From Anagrus nilaparvatae (Eukaryota > Arthropoda > Insecta > Hymenoptera > Mymaridae): a stretch of DNA of 64,000 bases. The notes beneath the pieces were generated by a model that was given only the letters and a program-made list of their open reading frames with translations, was not told the DNA's origin and did no database searches. The stretch covers positions 12,666,001 through 12,730,000 of the forward strand of contig JAKSXM010000040.1 in assembly GCA_022575985.1 (NCBI GenBank), in the 5' to 3' direction. This document shows positions 33,402-45,713 of the stretch, one piece after another (within the stretch, counting starts at the first letter, position 1; each line of letters begins with the position of its first letter). The position numbers and the translations under genes were made by a program.

Positions 33402-33898
33402 GCGTAGGAAGTGGAGAAATGCATTACGCATACTGTTCAGCATCCGAACCGACAGTTATGTGGGACTCGACCTACTTTGCCTATACCCACTAAAACTCCA
33501 CTCCCTTCCTACCTTATGCGAGCCTATCCCGGGACCGTTTTCACATTACTTCAGGACAGGTTCAAGGCCATTTAGTTCTATTCATGAACTCCATCTTTTG
33601 ACTTGCATCCACTGACTCGCCAGTCTGGTTAAGGACTCCGTCATTCCATCTGGTTGAAATTTCGTCTTTATGTACTGTCATCTTTAATAAAATATATGTT
33701 AGCTAAAAATATACGTTAAGTCTCATTATCATCAAAAAGAAGGTTAATAAATAAATAAATAAATAAATATATATAAAGAAATAAATAAAAATTATCCTAC
33801 CATCTACTATTGCTTGCGGTATCAAGAGTAACTGCAGGGATGATAGTATGTTAGTACAACAGCTGCAGTCATCAGGATAACCGCAATACGTCTTAATA

Positions 33899-36544
33899 TT
33901 AGCCTATACCTTGGACCTCAGGTTTTTTGGTGCGGAGTATGTACTCCACGTACTGGCCAATTTCGGACCATACTTCTTGATTTTGAAGCATCAGGCCAAC
34001 CACATTTTCAGGTGTGATTTGACCGATGTTAGCTTCTAATTGAAACTTTTTAGCAGCCCACCTATCGCATTTGAAGAATGTGTGTTCCGGCGTGTCGTCT
34101 TTGCCAGGACAGTATATACATTCCGCACTATTCATCTTCTGGATCCGAAAGAGGTAGGAGCAAAAAAGTCCATGTCCGCTTAGGAATTGGGTCAAAAAAT
34201 AATTAATGTCCCCATGCCCTCTATTTATCCAAGGTGATATCTCTCCTATCAACCTCTTGGTCCATTTGCTCTTCGCGTAGTCGGTCCAACGTTCCTGCCA
34301 ATCGCTTAGGCTGATCTGGCGCGAAGTAGCCTTCGCGCGGTCAATACCTTCCCTCTCTTTGTTCAGATAGATATACTGTCTCTCAAGAGCCAGCAGGTCT
34401 ATCGGGATTACCCCAGCAATGACTAGAGCTGCCTCCAACGACACTGTTCGATAGGCACAGGAGATTCGCAAGGCTCCTTGCCTCTGCACGCTCGTAAGCT
34501 TAGACGCATAAGTGACCTTCTTTATGCAGTCGGCCCATACTTCTGCACCATACAGTAGTATGGAGTGGGTTACCGACATAAGAAGCCTGCGCTTTCCGGT
34601 CTTAGGTCCGCACGTATTTCTCATGAGCCTGCTTAGCGCAGCAGTCAGCCTGGCAGCCTTCTCCGTGCTTCTCAGAATCTGTGCCTTAAACGTCAGCTTC
34701 GTGTCCAGCAGCACTCCCAAATACTTTAAGTGTTCCTTCGTTTCTATCCTATCCTCCCCAATACATATTGAGATAATAGTCTCAATATACTTACGGGTGA
34801 ATAGGACAATCTCAGTCTTCGCCGTTGCAAGCTTTAGGCCGTGGTCTTCCATCCAGTAATTTACCCCATGCATTGCCTGATTCAGTTTCTCCTCGGCGAT
34901 TTTTTCATTTTTTGCCTTAATTACTAGGACCAGGTCGTCCGCGTAGCCTACAGTAAAAGTGTCAGCCGGCATTGGTAGCCTTAGTACCTGATCGTACATG
35001 ATGTTCCATAGATCCGGTCCAAGGACCGATCCTTGAACTGCACCTGCAGTTACTTTCCTCACTCTTGTTCCTTGTGCAGTTTCAAAGATTATTTCCCGAT
35101 CACTCAGGTAGCTGCTGATTATTCTTCGCAGGTATTTTGGCACCTGGAAGTTCCTGAGTCCCTCTATGAAGTCGCTCCACCTTGCTGAGTTAAAGGCATT
35201 TTTTACATCGAGGGTCACTAATAGCGTGATCTTTCTCGAATAGTGATTACCAGTCTGTGCGTTGTCGATGGCCCGAACAATACTGCTTATTGCATCGATT
35301 GTTGACTTCCCTCGGCGAAATCCGTATTGTCTAGGAGAGAGATCTCCCGCAGTTTCTACAGCCCTCAGTATCCTTGGCTGTAGCATCTTCTCGTAATTTT
35401 TGCCGGCTGTATCGAGTAATCCTAGAGGGCGCCAAGAGTTTGGCAGTCTAGGGTCCCCTTTGCCCTTACTGATAAGGACCAGTCTTGCTCTTTTCCAGAG
35501 CTTACTGAAGATGCCCGCACGTGCACAAGTATTGTACATACATAAGATGAGTTTTGGGCATTCGTGCGCAGCTATCTTCAGTATCTCCGTAGGTATCCCA
35601 TCAGGACCTGGTGCCTTACCGTTCTTGAGAGAGTCCACCGCTGTGAAGAGTTCCTCCTCCGTAAATTCGGGGAAAGCCTCATCATTTTCACCCAAGTCAT
35701 TTTCCTCCTCCCTCTCCGGGTGGGTAGGGAAAAGTCCGTCAACTATAAGCCTAACCTCGTCTTCGTTCATAACACCACTTGCGGAAAGAGCACCGATTCT
35801 CTTGGTGACTATCTTGTACCCAAGACCTCATGGGTCATTATAAACCTCGTTACACAAAGCTATCTCGCATGCTCTTTTGCTTCTCCTAACAGCAATTCTC
35901 AGCTTTTTCTTGACCTGCTTATGCTCTGCCATCAGCTCAGCAGCGTCTGTTCTGTTCCTTGTACGTGTTGCTCTTCTTCTTGTAGTTAAGCTTTCACTCC
36001 TTAGACTATCTATTTCAGCATTCCACCAGTAGGCTGGTGGTCTTCCATCGCGGGTCCGTTTTTTTGGCATGGCTTTGTTACATGCTTTTTCCAGCAGCGT
36101 CATGATTCCCTTAACTATATCCTCTGCATCGTCAGTATTTCCTGGTCTAATTGCTTTCCCTAGGATAGCAGTCTCTCCTCTTCTAAGCGTGTTCACCAAA
36201 ATTTCGCGGTTTAACCGCTTGATGTTCCATCCGCAGCATTTCTGTGCTTCGTCTCTTCGTGTCAGCAGCCGCTCATCATGCACCTCAAAAGAAATATATT
36301 GGTGGTCGCTCGCTGAGAAGTCCTCTAGTACTTGCCAATCAGTAATCCTGGCAGCCAAATTTTCTGTTGCAAACGATATATCTGGGATGGTCTGTCCGTA
36401 GCCTGGCCTTCTGAAAGTAGTAGTGTTACCTACGTTTAGCACAGCCAAATTGAGCCTGGCAGATAGGTCAAGTATGTCCTCTCCTCTTGCATCCGTTTCT
36501 GACATACCCCACTCTGGAGCTCTCGCGTTGAAATCGCCTGCCAT
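33899..36544 (-). pseudogene. LINE-2 ORF2: partial endonuclease, reverse transcriptase, C-terminal CCHC
   Basis: Translation starts within the endonuclease at AGDFNARAPEWG and keeps the late SASDHQYISFEV motif, but the first ~100 residues of that domain (catalytic Asn and Glu) are missing. A TGA at 35828-35830 replaces the Trp of DPWGLGYK. RT follows: NGKAPGPDGIP, YGFRRGKSTIDAI, LVTLDVKNAFNS, AVQGSVLGPDLWN and GYADD (catalytic codons at 34934-34945). The C-terminus has CIYCPGKDDTPEHTFFKC, the CCHC finger usual in R1/I-group ORF2. Apart from the one TGA, the frame is open for 880 codons, so the copy is fairly young. Confidence 0.9.
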
Positions 36545-36551
36545 TACAATT

Positions 36552-37262
36552 TCACCGTTTTCTTGGGATTGTCTTCTTTTGCGTAGCTACTGGCCACTTT
36601 TTGTTTCCGTCCTGACCTCTCTTACCTTCTTTTTTCCCCTTTTTCCTCTTCTTCCTTTTATTTACAGCCGTTTGAAAGGGTTCGTTATTACGGTCCGTAT
36701 CATGCGTTGTATTATTTCCACCCGGGGTGCTCTGCTGTGTTTCAGGCTGTATCTGCAACTGAGTATAGGTATTGTTCTCATGGGTCGCTATATCTACCAT
36801 CATTACTGAGCAGCTACGAATCTTTTGAGGTGATTTTCCCGCAGCAGTTCTCTTAGCATGTTCGCTTCCTAGCCCTGCAGTCTCAGCGTTTTCGCTTCGC
36901 TTTCTTTTCTTAAGCACTGAGCCTGTTATATGTTTTTTAAATAACTGCTCAATTCCATTTTTCTCCTTAACTTGCTGATCTCTTATTGCTTTGAGAGCAG
37001 TGACTTTGTCCTTCATATCATTTATACCATTCTTTACAACAGCGGCTATGCTTTGCTGCTTGAAAGTCATGTGATGTGTCATCTCACCTATCTTTTCTTC
37101 CATTAGATCAAGGATACTCTTGACGGCACTATGGTTTTCATCCATGCGTTGTAGACGTCTAGCAAGTTTAGTGTTCTCATAGAGCACTTGGACTGTCTCA
37201 GCATCGCCATCCTTACCTTCTAGGTTCACTTCATTGCTTTTATATACATTTATGTTAGACAT
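36552..37262 (-). CDS. LINE-2 ORF1 protein
   Basis: I chose the ATG at 37262 (MSNINVYKSNEVN) because residues read further upstream look like leader translation. The product of about 236 residues has a heptad-like helical segment (YENTKLARRLQRMDEN through MEEKIGEM), a KALKAIRDQQ-type second helix, and a Lys-rich C-terminus (NKRKKRKKGKKEGK). This coiled-coil plus basic tail fits an RNA-binding ORF1 protein, though no CCHC knuckles are seen, unlike typical R1 ORF1. It ends 8 bases before the ORF2 reading, and the missing endonuclease N-terminus suggests a deletion at this junction. Confidence 0.7.
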   Translation of the reverse strand: MSNINVYKSNEVNLEGKDGDAETVQVLYENTKLARRLQRMDENHSAVKSILDLMEEKIGEMTHHMTFKQQSIAAVVKNGINDMKDKVTALKAIRDQQVKEKNGIEQLFKKHITGSVLKKRKRSENAETAGLGSEHAKRTAAGKSPQKIRSCSVMMVDIATHENNTYTQLQIQPETQQSTPGGNNTTHDTDRNNEPFQTAVNKRKKRKKGKKEGKRGQDGNKKWPVATQKKTIPRKR

Positions 37263-37968
37263 TTTGAATGTAATAAAATTCGTCACTCTATGTGCAACGG
37301 CCTCCTTCGACCCCTCACATTCTGGGCAGCTGACATGCAGACTGGTTGCATCACAGAGGATATAGCTGACGGTATGAACTTGCACTACCTTGCTCCTCTC
37401 ATTCCACCACGAAAAAAAGCATAATTCGCTTTGGAAATTTAGAGTCCTCCAGCAGCTTGGGTACATACCGGCAGCATCGCCAAGCCGTTAATGCCAAAGA
37501 TGGTTCAGGTTGCTCGGCACGCAACCAGACAGCTCGCTTCCCCATCCAGGATCCTCTTTTGGCACTTACGGGTCGCGCCGCACGGCATACTGTCCATACT
37601 GTGCATGTGTGTAGACACACACATTAAACATGTGTATGCAAACACACATGTCCAGCACGAGCAGACACACGGCGGAGGATTTTAGAGTTTCCTCAAACAC
37701 AGCTAGAGTTCCTTGGGTTTGCCACACCCATCCAGGAAGGCCGAAGTCTTCCTGGCCCCGAGGCTTACCTTCACACATTACTAAACCAGAAAATATTAAC
37801 CTCCAGTCATAGTTTAGCGGGAGCCGCAACTAACCATTAATCGGCTGCGTCGCTGTGCTCAAGGTGGAAATCTCCCATGCTAAGAGCCACATACATAAGG
37901 CCTAAGGTGACCCCGCATATGGCTTAAATCGCACTTAAATTTGGAGAAGACCTTGGGGCCCCTTTTGG

Positions 37969-38960
37969 TGTAATAGTACTAATAGGACCCATAATATCTG
38001 AATGAACTATTTGAAGGGGTTCACTTGCTCTTAAATGCACCGTTTTAAAAGGTAAATTATTTAATTTAGGAATCTGACATATTTCACATTCTAAAATTCT
38101 CTCATCAAATTTCACTTCATTCAAATCTTTGTTTTCAGGGAAAAGCTTTTGTAATTTCTTTAAGTAAGCTAAAGATGTATGACCCATTCTAACATGCCAT
38201 AATATTGCTTTGTTATTTTTTATAAATTCAGTATACATTTTACCTAAATTTATTTCACATTCTTTTTCATAATCAACATCTTCAATAGAATCTGATTCAT
38301 TTGGATTATTCAAACACCTATCAGTTATACTTATATCAAAAATTGATTTATTCAATTATTATGCTCATCTAAATTTATCATATCAAACTCTCCACCAAAA
38401 TTATTTGCAATTTTTTTTTGATTTAGGTATATCTCGTATTTCAACTTTTTCATTATTTTTATTGGGGGTACTATTTACTGCTTCATATTTTCTTTTGCTT
38501 CTCGTCGTTAAATATGCTATGATTTTATTATCAAGGGGTTTATTATAACGTTTTATATTTTCATCTAATTTATTTATTTCAAATTCTATTTTCCTGTAAG
38601 GTTTTACGTATATACTAGAAATAAAGGATTCTTTTGAAATGGGGTCAAAAATATCAATCTTTTCATTATCTAAGTATATAGCTAAGCCTTTATCAGCAAA
38701 TTTTCTCCAAGAAAGGAGATTTTCAGAGAGGCCTTCAGCACAAATAACATTTTTTAAAATAAAATTATTATTATTATTTATTGTATGTATAACACCTACT
38801 CCCTCCGATTTAAAATTCGCGGACTTATCTTTATTAGCGCATTTAATTAAATTACTTTTGGACTCATCTAATGTTTTAAAAATTAATTTACTATTTGTTA
38901 AATGTTATGTGGCCCCTGAATCAGCTAAAAATTCCGCAAGTAATTTATTATTATTTAAAT
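37969..38960 (-). pseudogene. pol: Copia-2 pol, proximal part: protease and integrase N-terminus
   Basis: The minus-strand protease motif [10 protein letters not shown] lies at about 38945-38915 and is followed at once by TAA where Copia-1 has Glu. The block then reads [20 protein letters not shown]. The integrase HHCC finger is WHVRMGHTSLAYL with CEICQIPKL, followed by HSDIMGPIS (first catalytic Asp), and is cut by the LINE at 37969. A frameshift lies near 38360-38420. Confidence 0.9.
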
Positions 38961-39185
38961 TAACCCGAGTGAAATTACTATTTTCAAACGAATCAATGTT
39001 AAAAATATTTATGGAATTATCGTTACCTTTATTTTCTGTATTTTGATTCTTATCTTGTTTGTTGTTGTTTGATTTACCTCCTCTTCCTCTACCTCTACCT
39101 CTACCTCTAAAATTCCCTCTACCTCTATTATTACTATCATTAAACCTGGGTCTTTTATTAGTATTATCATTCATTATTCATTATT

Positions 39186-40578
39186 TTAATGCTTTCTTTT
39201 ATTATTATAACCATCACCATTATGTTTATATCCACGTCTAATATTATTATTATCATACCTTCTAAAATTACCGTTGCCACGTTTATTATCTCGTCTATAA
39301 TTTGAATGACCACGAGGGCAATCTCTTGCTATATGATTCGTAAACTGTTTGCAATTATAGCAAAGTTTGCCTTCATTTGGACAATGTGCTCCAATATGGC
39401 CCATAGCATCACACTGATAGCACCTTTTATCTTCGTAACCAGTACTTACAGCAAGTGCCTGTGCTCCTTGACTAGAAGCTTATCTTTCTTGAGTATGTCG
39501 ATTTGCAGCCTCACTCTGAATTATAAAACGTTTTAATTCTTCATACGTTAAATATTTACCAGTCATATTAAAATTTAAGAAATTTGCTTCTTGGACCTTT
39601 TCAACGATCTTTTCTATAGTTTGATAAAACGCATCTCGTATTTATTGATCTGATAATGGGGGGCTGAAGGAATGTTATTATAATTTCTAACTATTTCTTC
39701 AAACCTATCCCAAAATTCTAAAGCTTTTTCTTTATTCGGAAGGAATTTTATATTATATAATTGTTTTCTTAAATCTACAGATGTTAGATTATTTTCGCAT
39801 CTCTTAATTTCTTTTATTTTATTTAATATTTCTATTGCATCAGTCACATCTATAATTTTACTATGATATTGATAAATAATCAATTCTATTAATTAAAATA
39901 TCCCGGACTTTATATTCATGTTTTTCAATAATATTTTGATCAAAATTTTCATTAGTTTTAATTTTTGGATCTATGATATACAACAAATCTTTAGCCCGTA
40001 GTTCAGATTTAAAGTAATCCATAAAATATTCAAATCTCATCTTATAAGTTAATTTATAATCTCGTCTTGAACTATTATCACGCTGAGATAAATTATTTTT
40101 AAACACTTCTTTAATATCATTTAAAATTGTCTCGTCTTTATTTGAAGTATTATTATATGTAGAACTTATCTTTTTAATTTCGTTAGTTATAAAACTTTTA
40201 ATTTCAGTACTGTTAAAAAGGTTAAAACTCTCAGGTCCAAGAGTTGAATTAAATATAGTCATGCTTTCATTATTCAACTTATCTTCTAATCTTACCTGAT
40301 TATTATTTCCCCTATCATTGAGGTTGGCTACCTGACTATTATCCCCTCTGTTAAGTTTGCTAACCTGACTTATGGCAATTTCTAATCTCTTAGTTAATAC
40401 GTCTAAATTTCCTAGCTTATTTATAGTCTTTTCTAACGCATTTATTCTTTTCTCTACTTTCTGTTCTAAACTTTTTATATCTTCGTTGTTAACTTCTATT
40501 ATAACATCCGTCTTTCCACAGATGTTATCTATACATTTATTATACTCTTCTTTTATTTTTACTAAGTTTTCATCATAT
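39186..40578 (-). pseudogene. gag: Copia-2 gag C-terminal half with two CCHC knuckles
   Basis: The minus reading downstream of the MITE gives a coiled-coil (EDIKSLEQKVEKRINALEK), then YKMRFEYFMDYFKSELRAKD and RCENNLTSVDLRKQLYN, matching Copia-1. Knuckle 1 is CYQCDAMGHIGAHC and knuckle 2 is CYNCKQFTNHIARDC (X5 before His). An Arg/Gly-rich tail follows (RGRGNFRGRGRGRGRGG at about 39120-39070). Frameshifts near 39880 and 39190 and stops break the frame. The knuckles would bind genomic RNA during particle assembly. Confidence 0.85.
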
Positions 40579-40829
40579 CGAGGGCTCCTATTAAAAGCTA
40601 GCGATGTTTTTTAATGTCTTAGTTAAAAATAGCTAAATACTTTTGTGTCTTATTAAAACCTCGCGTTGTTTTTATTGCTTATTAAAAGTTAGCTATGTGC
40701 TATATTATTTATATACTCATAGCTAGTTTTTAATAAGCAATAAAAACAAAGCGAGGTTTTAATAAGTCCATAAAAACATCTTTTAACAAGACACTAAAAA
40801 AAAACGCTAGCTTTTAATAGGAGCCCTCG
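40579..40829. mobile_element. 251-bp MITE inserted in Copia-2 gag
   Basis: Terminal inverted repeats of about 25 bp (CGAGGGCTCCTATTAAAAGC start) lie at both ends, and the interior is also largely self-complementary (taaaacctcgc near 40657 against gcgaggtttta near 40750). ATAT flanks it at 40575-40578 and 40830-40833. TSD could be ATAT, or TA with one extra base of TIR. Removing the unit with one ATAT makes the gag reading continuous. Confidence 0.85.
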
Positions 40830-40833
40830 ATAT

Positions 40834-41291
40834 ACTCGTCGAAACTCATCCATCTCACGTCTATAATCTGAAAATTTAAAGTTATTGTAAATTGTTTTTC
40901 CTGAACCTTTATTATTTTTCAGCTAAATATTACATTTTTCAATATTTTTTATTATAGGTATACCTTTTATATCGGGGATCTTTTTACTCTCATCTACCAC
41001 TTCTAAATTTTTCTTATCGTCATATCTATTTAACTCCTTATCTAAATTCTCATCAGCCCCATCTTAATTTTTATAATCTAAAATCTCATCTCTCTCATCA
41101 AACCTATCCCCAATATGTTGCTGGATTTTTAGAGGTAAAAGCAGTTTTCCCCTAACAGTTCTTCTGCTTCAATAGCTTCAGCTGCTAATTTCCACTCTTC
41201 ATCTGTTGTATCAGCTTTCGCTAAAGAATAAAATAATACCTCTTAATCTAAATATTTATCAATTAAAACTTCAAAATTTATTAACTGAACA
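40834..41291 (-). pseudogene. gag: Copia-2 gag N-terminal region
   Basis: The minus reading contains KADTTDEEWKLAAEAIEAEE, a KIQQH step, then KGIPIIKNIEKC and FSDYRREMDEF. This aligns in order with the Copia-1 exon 3 and post-exon segments (KMIVKAIDDIESQEGKLE, then KNKPIIKSVEHG). Four or more stops or frameshifts occur. A plausible splice acceptor (TACTAG) sits at 41292-41293. Confidence 0.6.
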
Positions 41292-42694
41292 CTAGTATAA
41301 GAAATTTTAGAAGTGAATGACCTCAATTACTTCTGATAAAAATTGTATTCAAGGTCATTCTTGCAAACACATGAAATTTAATGAACACAATAAAATTCCA
41401 CATATTTACAAACCAGCTTAAGTTAATATTTATTCATAAATATTTTTTTTTATTTTAATTTTTATTTTTTTTCAAAAAAATGACGTCAAAAAAAATTAAA
41501 CACACCTATGGGATAAGACTTTCCACTTTCAACCATTTCTCCAGGACACTTATCTTTAATATTTAATAACTCATATTGAGTTAAGAGGAAAATATCAAGG
41601 CTGTGTTTATCTAAAAAATATTTTATAAATTATTAATCATTCAAATTTTATTTGATTAAAATAAACATTCACTCCAAATAATCACATCTATCAATATAAA
41701 AAAAAATGTATACTCATATACACTGAACATCTGCATGTATAATTTTAAATATGGCTGCCAATATTAAAAAAATTCCTGAAAATAAAATTCCTGAAAATAA
41801 AATAAAATTATTTGTGTTCAAAATCGTGTATACGCCCCATCATATAGAACACATATGTACACGAGCATACACTGAAATTAAAAAAAATTAAATTTTTTTA
41901 TCATTTTAATATTGTAAGTACTAACAAACACATGCGCATTCACACACTTAAATCTAACCTTAAAATTATCGCATCTATTAAAAAAAATTTCCTTTTTAAT
42001 TTCATTAAAAAAAAATTATTTCATCAAATCATCTTTTTTTTTTATTATTAAAAGGATCATAACAAAATATTGATTGTTTTCTTTTTAAAAAATTTAAAAA
42101 AAATTAACCTATAATGTCTCATTAACTCAACTTTTAATTAAAGTTTTATTTATCAAAAAAAAGATCACGTCTAAATGTTAAATTTTGTTTCTAAAAAAAA
42201 TTCAAAAAAATAACCTAAAAAAAATGACTCATCGAAATAAATTTAATTATTATGGTTATTATTATTTTTCTTTATACTTCTTTTTTTTTAATTTATTTAT
42301 AATAAATTTAACCATAAAATCTTATCAAAAAAAATTGCATGCATGGCCATTTTGTGGAAAATAATAAATTTCATCAAAATAAATAAACTCGTCTATGCCG
42401 GCCATTTATTATTTACGTTAAATAATATCCACCTCTAATTAAATAAACAAAAAAAATATTCCATATACTCATCTTTAACGGCCATTTTGTTTAAAAAAAT
42501 ATTTATATTATTATTATTTTTTATTTAAAAAAAAATACGTCTACTATAAAATCGGCCATTTTTGTAATAACTCATCAAAATTAAAATTTTATTTATCATA
42601 AAAAATATCACGTCAAAAAAAAATTTTAAGAGCGGCCTTTATTCTCATCTTTTATTTTTCACTTTTATAATTTTCTCATCTCAGAAATTCCTAC

Positions 42695-42719
42695 CTTTCT
42701 TTTCTGTGCCGCTATCCAT
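42695..42719 (-). CDS. gag: Putative Copia-2 leader exon
   Basis: An ATG at 42719 (M-D-S-G-T-E-K-K) runs 25 bases to a donor-like AAAG|GTAGGA, ending in phase 1, about 180 bp after the 5' LTR. Copia-1 has the same arrangement: ATG, a few codons, phase-1 donor, then a long AT-rich intron. The candidate acceptor at 41292 does not restore frame perfectly, so an indel or another acceptor must be assumed. Confidence 0.4.
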
Positions 42720-42888
42720 TTTTAGATTTAGTGCTGTTCACAAAAAAAATATTAAACACGTTCTTCACGTCCAAGTTTTTCTTATCAATTTCTTTTTTTT
42801 AAGCACAAAATCACACTTTTTTTTTTAAATTCACTAACCCTTTTTTTTTAATAAAAGCACGCAGCATAAAAATTCAAGCGTGTATGGC

Positions 42889-42901
42889 TGGACACATAAC
42901 C
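42889..42901 (-). promoter_or_regulatory. Copia-2 primer-binding site
   Basis: On the minus strand GGTTATGTGTCCAGC follows the 5' LTR directly. It matches the complement of the tRNA-iMet anticodon region in GGTTATG and CCAGC. Confidence 0.75.
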
Positions 42902-43161
42902 TATCGGAGTTATTTCATGAAATAAAGTATTAACACTAATTTATTATTAATATATTATATTTATTTTATTATTGATACACATCTAATATTTTATTTTAAT
43001 ATAATATCCATCGAAATACATTGCGTCAGTAAAAAATCAATAACATAAGAAGTGCACTGCACAATGTCTGACGAACAACTGACTTCGTTAGTGCTCCCTC
43101 TTCTTTTTCATATAGTAATAAATAATTGACAATAGAGAACGCCACTAACTGGACTCCAACA
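42902..43161 (-). repeat. Copia-2 5' LTR
   Basis: This 260-bp LTR shares the TGTTGGAGTCCAGTTAGTGG start (minus sense) with the 3' LTR and is flanked by TSD CCCCT at 43162-43166. Confidence 0.95.
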
Positions 43162-44689
43162 CCCCTAAATAAGCTAAAACTACCCCCTAAAAGGGGTGTT
43201 TTCGTTATATTCGCACTATTTGCGGCCAGATATGGTCCACAAATGTTTTTTGGGTCGCTGACAACGATTTTCGTGGAGTTTTTTGATTAATGAATATATC
43301 ACCCCTTAATTACTCAAAACTACCCCCAAAAGGGGCGTTTTTGCTGTTTCTGCACTTTTTGCGTCAAGATTTGATCCATAAGGGTTTTTTGGATCACTAA
43401 AAATGAATTTCATGGATTTTTTAATGAGAAATATTTTACCATTATATTAGCTAAATGTACCCCCAAAAGGGAAGCCCTTTTGGCCTAGTCTGAACTCTTT
43501 GGACCCGGGGGGAAATATACCGAATTAATTTTAATTCGATAATATTAAATTCTATTAAATTGAATTGGAAAATTCACCGAATTCAATTTAATAAAATTTA
43601 ATAAAATTTAATAAAATTTAATTAAAATAACTAATGTCTAAAAAAATGTATTAAACAGGCTAAAATTGATGTTTCAATCAGGAGGGGTGAAATGGACTTA
43701 GTATAATTTTGATTTGTTCACCCCCCAGGGAGGCAACTACCCCATAATTAAAAAAAATGAAAGTTTATAAAATTTTCTTTTTTGCACTTTTCGTCTTACA
43801 AACAAAATCTAACAAAATTTGTACTACAAAAAATCATCCCTGTCGCCAGGGGGTGAAAACTCCCCTTAAATATAAAAAAAATTATACAAAAATTTGTAAA
43901 ATCTTGTTTTTTACACTTTTTTTCTTAAAGAGAAACAAAAAAGTAACAAAGTTGGTAGTACAAAATATTTTCCCGACCCGGAAGGTAAAAACTACCCCTA
44001 ATTAAAAAAAAAATGAATAAAAGGTAATAAAATTTTTTTTTGGAATCTTTTCGTCTTACAAATTGAAAAATTAATATTTTTAGTATAAAACATTATTCCG
44101 TCCGCCAGGGGGTGAAAGCAACCTCCAAATATAAAAATTAATATAAGTTATTTTATACCTCATTTTTTTAATTAAAAAAATTTATTATTGAAAATTAAAA
44201 AAAAATTTTTAAATTACAAAACTGATTCATAAAAATTGAAGTGACTGTATTTAAATTTCAAGCAAATATTATCATTCATTAATAGAAAATAGAAATTTAT
44301 ATCAATTTTCCATTTTTTTTAAATATTTGGTGGCTTTCAATACTATAACCCCTGGAGTGGGGGGAGGCTAAATTTCTCTACTAAAAATGTAGTTAGTTTT
44401 TCGTTTATTAGACAAAAAGTTATAAAAAAGAATATTTTTTATCTTTTTTTTTATTTTTTTTAATTTAGGGGTATTTTTCTTTACTTGTGGGGGGGTTTAT
44501 TTATTATACTAAAAATGTAGTCAGTTTTATGGTTGTAAGATGCAAGGTTGAAAAAGAAAATTTTATAACATTTTTTTCATTGTTTTAAAATTTAGGGGTA
44601 GTTTTCACCATGTATATTTAGCCCTTGTATCTCAATTTTGGTACATAATAAGAAATTCCCAATATATTCTTAATTAATCTTAAATTATT

Positions 44690-45136
44690 CTGGAATTTGT
44701 TAGACAATTTTAGCTTAACTTCTAAAATAATGCAAAAAAGCACCTAAAAAGGGGAAGTATTTGCTTTTTTAAGGGTTTATCCCTATTTTCTATGAAATTT
44801 CGACCCCTGATTTGTATTCCGTGATTCAAAAAACATATTTTATACCTAAACTTACCCTGGCTATACATTTTTTTTTCAACCATTTTTGCAATTAGACTGG
44901 ACTACTGTATACAATAAATTAACAGTTTTAATTATTTTTTTTTTTTATTTTTTTTATTAATTTAATAAATTTAATAAAATTTAATAGAATTTAAGAAAAT
45001 TTAATAAAATCTGTTAAAATTTAATAAAATTTAATTGAACCTAATTCGACGAATTATTTTATAAAATTTTATTAAATTTTATTAAATGCATTTAATAAAA
45101 TTTAATTAAATTTAATTCGAGATTTTTTCCCCCGGG
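44690..45136. repeat. Right-end block of the CGGGGG element, copy 1
   Basis: The block aaaataatgcaaaaaagcac through ctggactactgtatacaat and the TAAAATTTAA array to CCCGGG recurs at 45714-46260, about 1 kb downstream, with few changes. Confidence 0.8.
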
Positions 45137-45713
45137 CGAGCCTTTACAAAATACAATAATTTGATCTTTTTTAATGCGTAACAAGATTATTTTTAATGGT
45201 TTTTGAAACTTTATTTTTATCTATGATTTAGTTACAAAAAAAAAAATTAAAAAAAATAAATTTTAGTTTACCAGCGTGTATGCCTGATATTTATTATTAA
45301 TAAAATAAAAATTATTTAATAAAATTCTACTATTATGGTCCCTAAAACCTGTGTGCACGTGGATTCAAAAGGAAGAGACTATTGCTACTTAAATTTTTTG
45401 TTGTGCGGATTTCGAATTTTTTTATTCCATTATCAATTATGTTTGGAGATCTGTTATTAAGAACTAATTCTTAAAGAAAAAAATATTTTTTTTCAGGAAA
45501 TTTCAGTTTTTAGGTAAAAAACTGTTTTAAATAATTTTTTCTGTTTAAAGTTATTTATGGTTTTTCACTTGAAAATATGTTTGAGTACGTGAAATGGAGT
45601 TTTTCCTTAAAGAAATGAATAGTCAGGAAGAAATAAATCGGTTTCATAAATAAAAATCATAATTTTACAAAGAAAATTAAGCAAGTTATGCATTTATTAA
45701 GTTCAAAAACAGT

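Larger units (their letters stand above)
33373..37968 (-). mobile_element. LINE-2: R1-like non-LTR retrotransposon inserted in Copia-2 integrase
   Basis: A 13-bp target-site duplication, TGTAATAGTACTA, flanks it at 33360-33372 and 37969-37981. The minus-strand 3' end is a poly-A tail (poly-T at 33375-33402). Its composition is much less AT-rich than its surroundings. It carries ORF1 (37262-36552) and an ORF2 relic (36544-33899). The tail and exact TSD mark a genuine target-primed insertion. The 5' leader (37263-37968) contains ACACACAT-type repeats. Confidence 0.95.
30451..43161 (-). mobile_element. Copia-2: Ty1/copia LTR retrotransposon with nested insertions
   Basis: Read on the minus strand, the LTRs start TGTTGGAG and end CTCCGATA: 3' LTR 30451-30727, 5' LTR 42902-43161. 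TSD CCCCT is at 30446-30450 and 43162-43166, inside FB-B. Coding order is gag, protease, integrase, RT, RNase H, homologous to Copia-1. A LINE (33373-37968) splits integrase and a MITE (40579-40829) splits gag. Frameshifts and stops make it non-functional. Confidence 0.95.

Noticed and set aside
37470..37960. Several overlapping plus and minus ORFs upstream of LINE-2 ORF1
   Set aside because: They overlap one another in the LINE leader, depend on ACAC repeats, and show no protein family.
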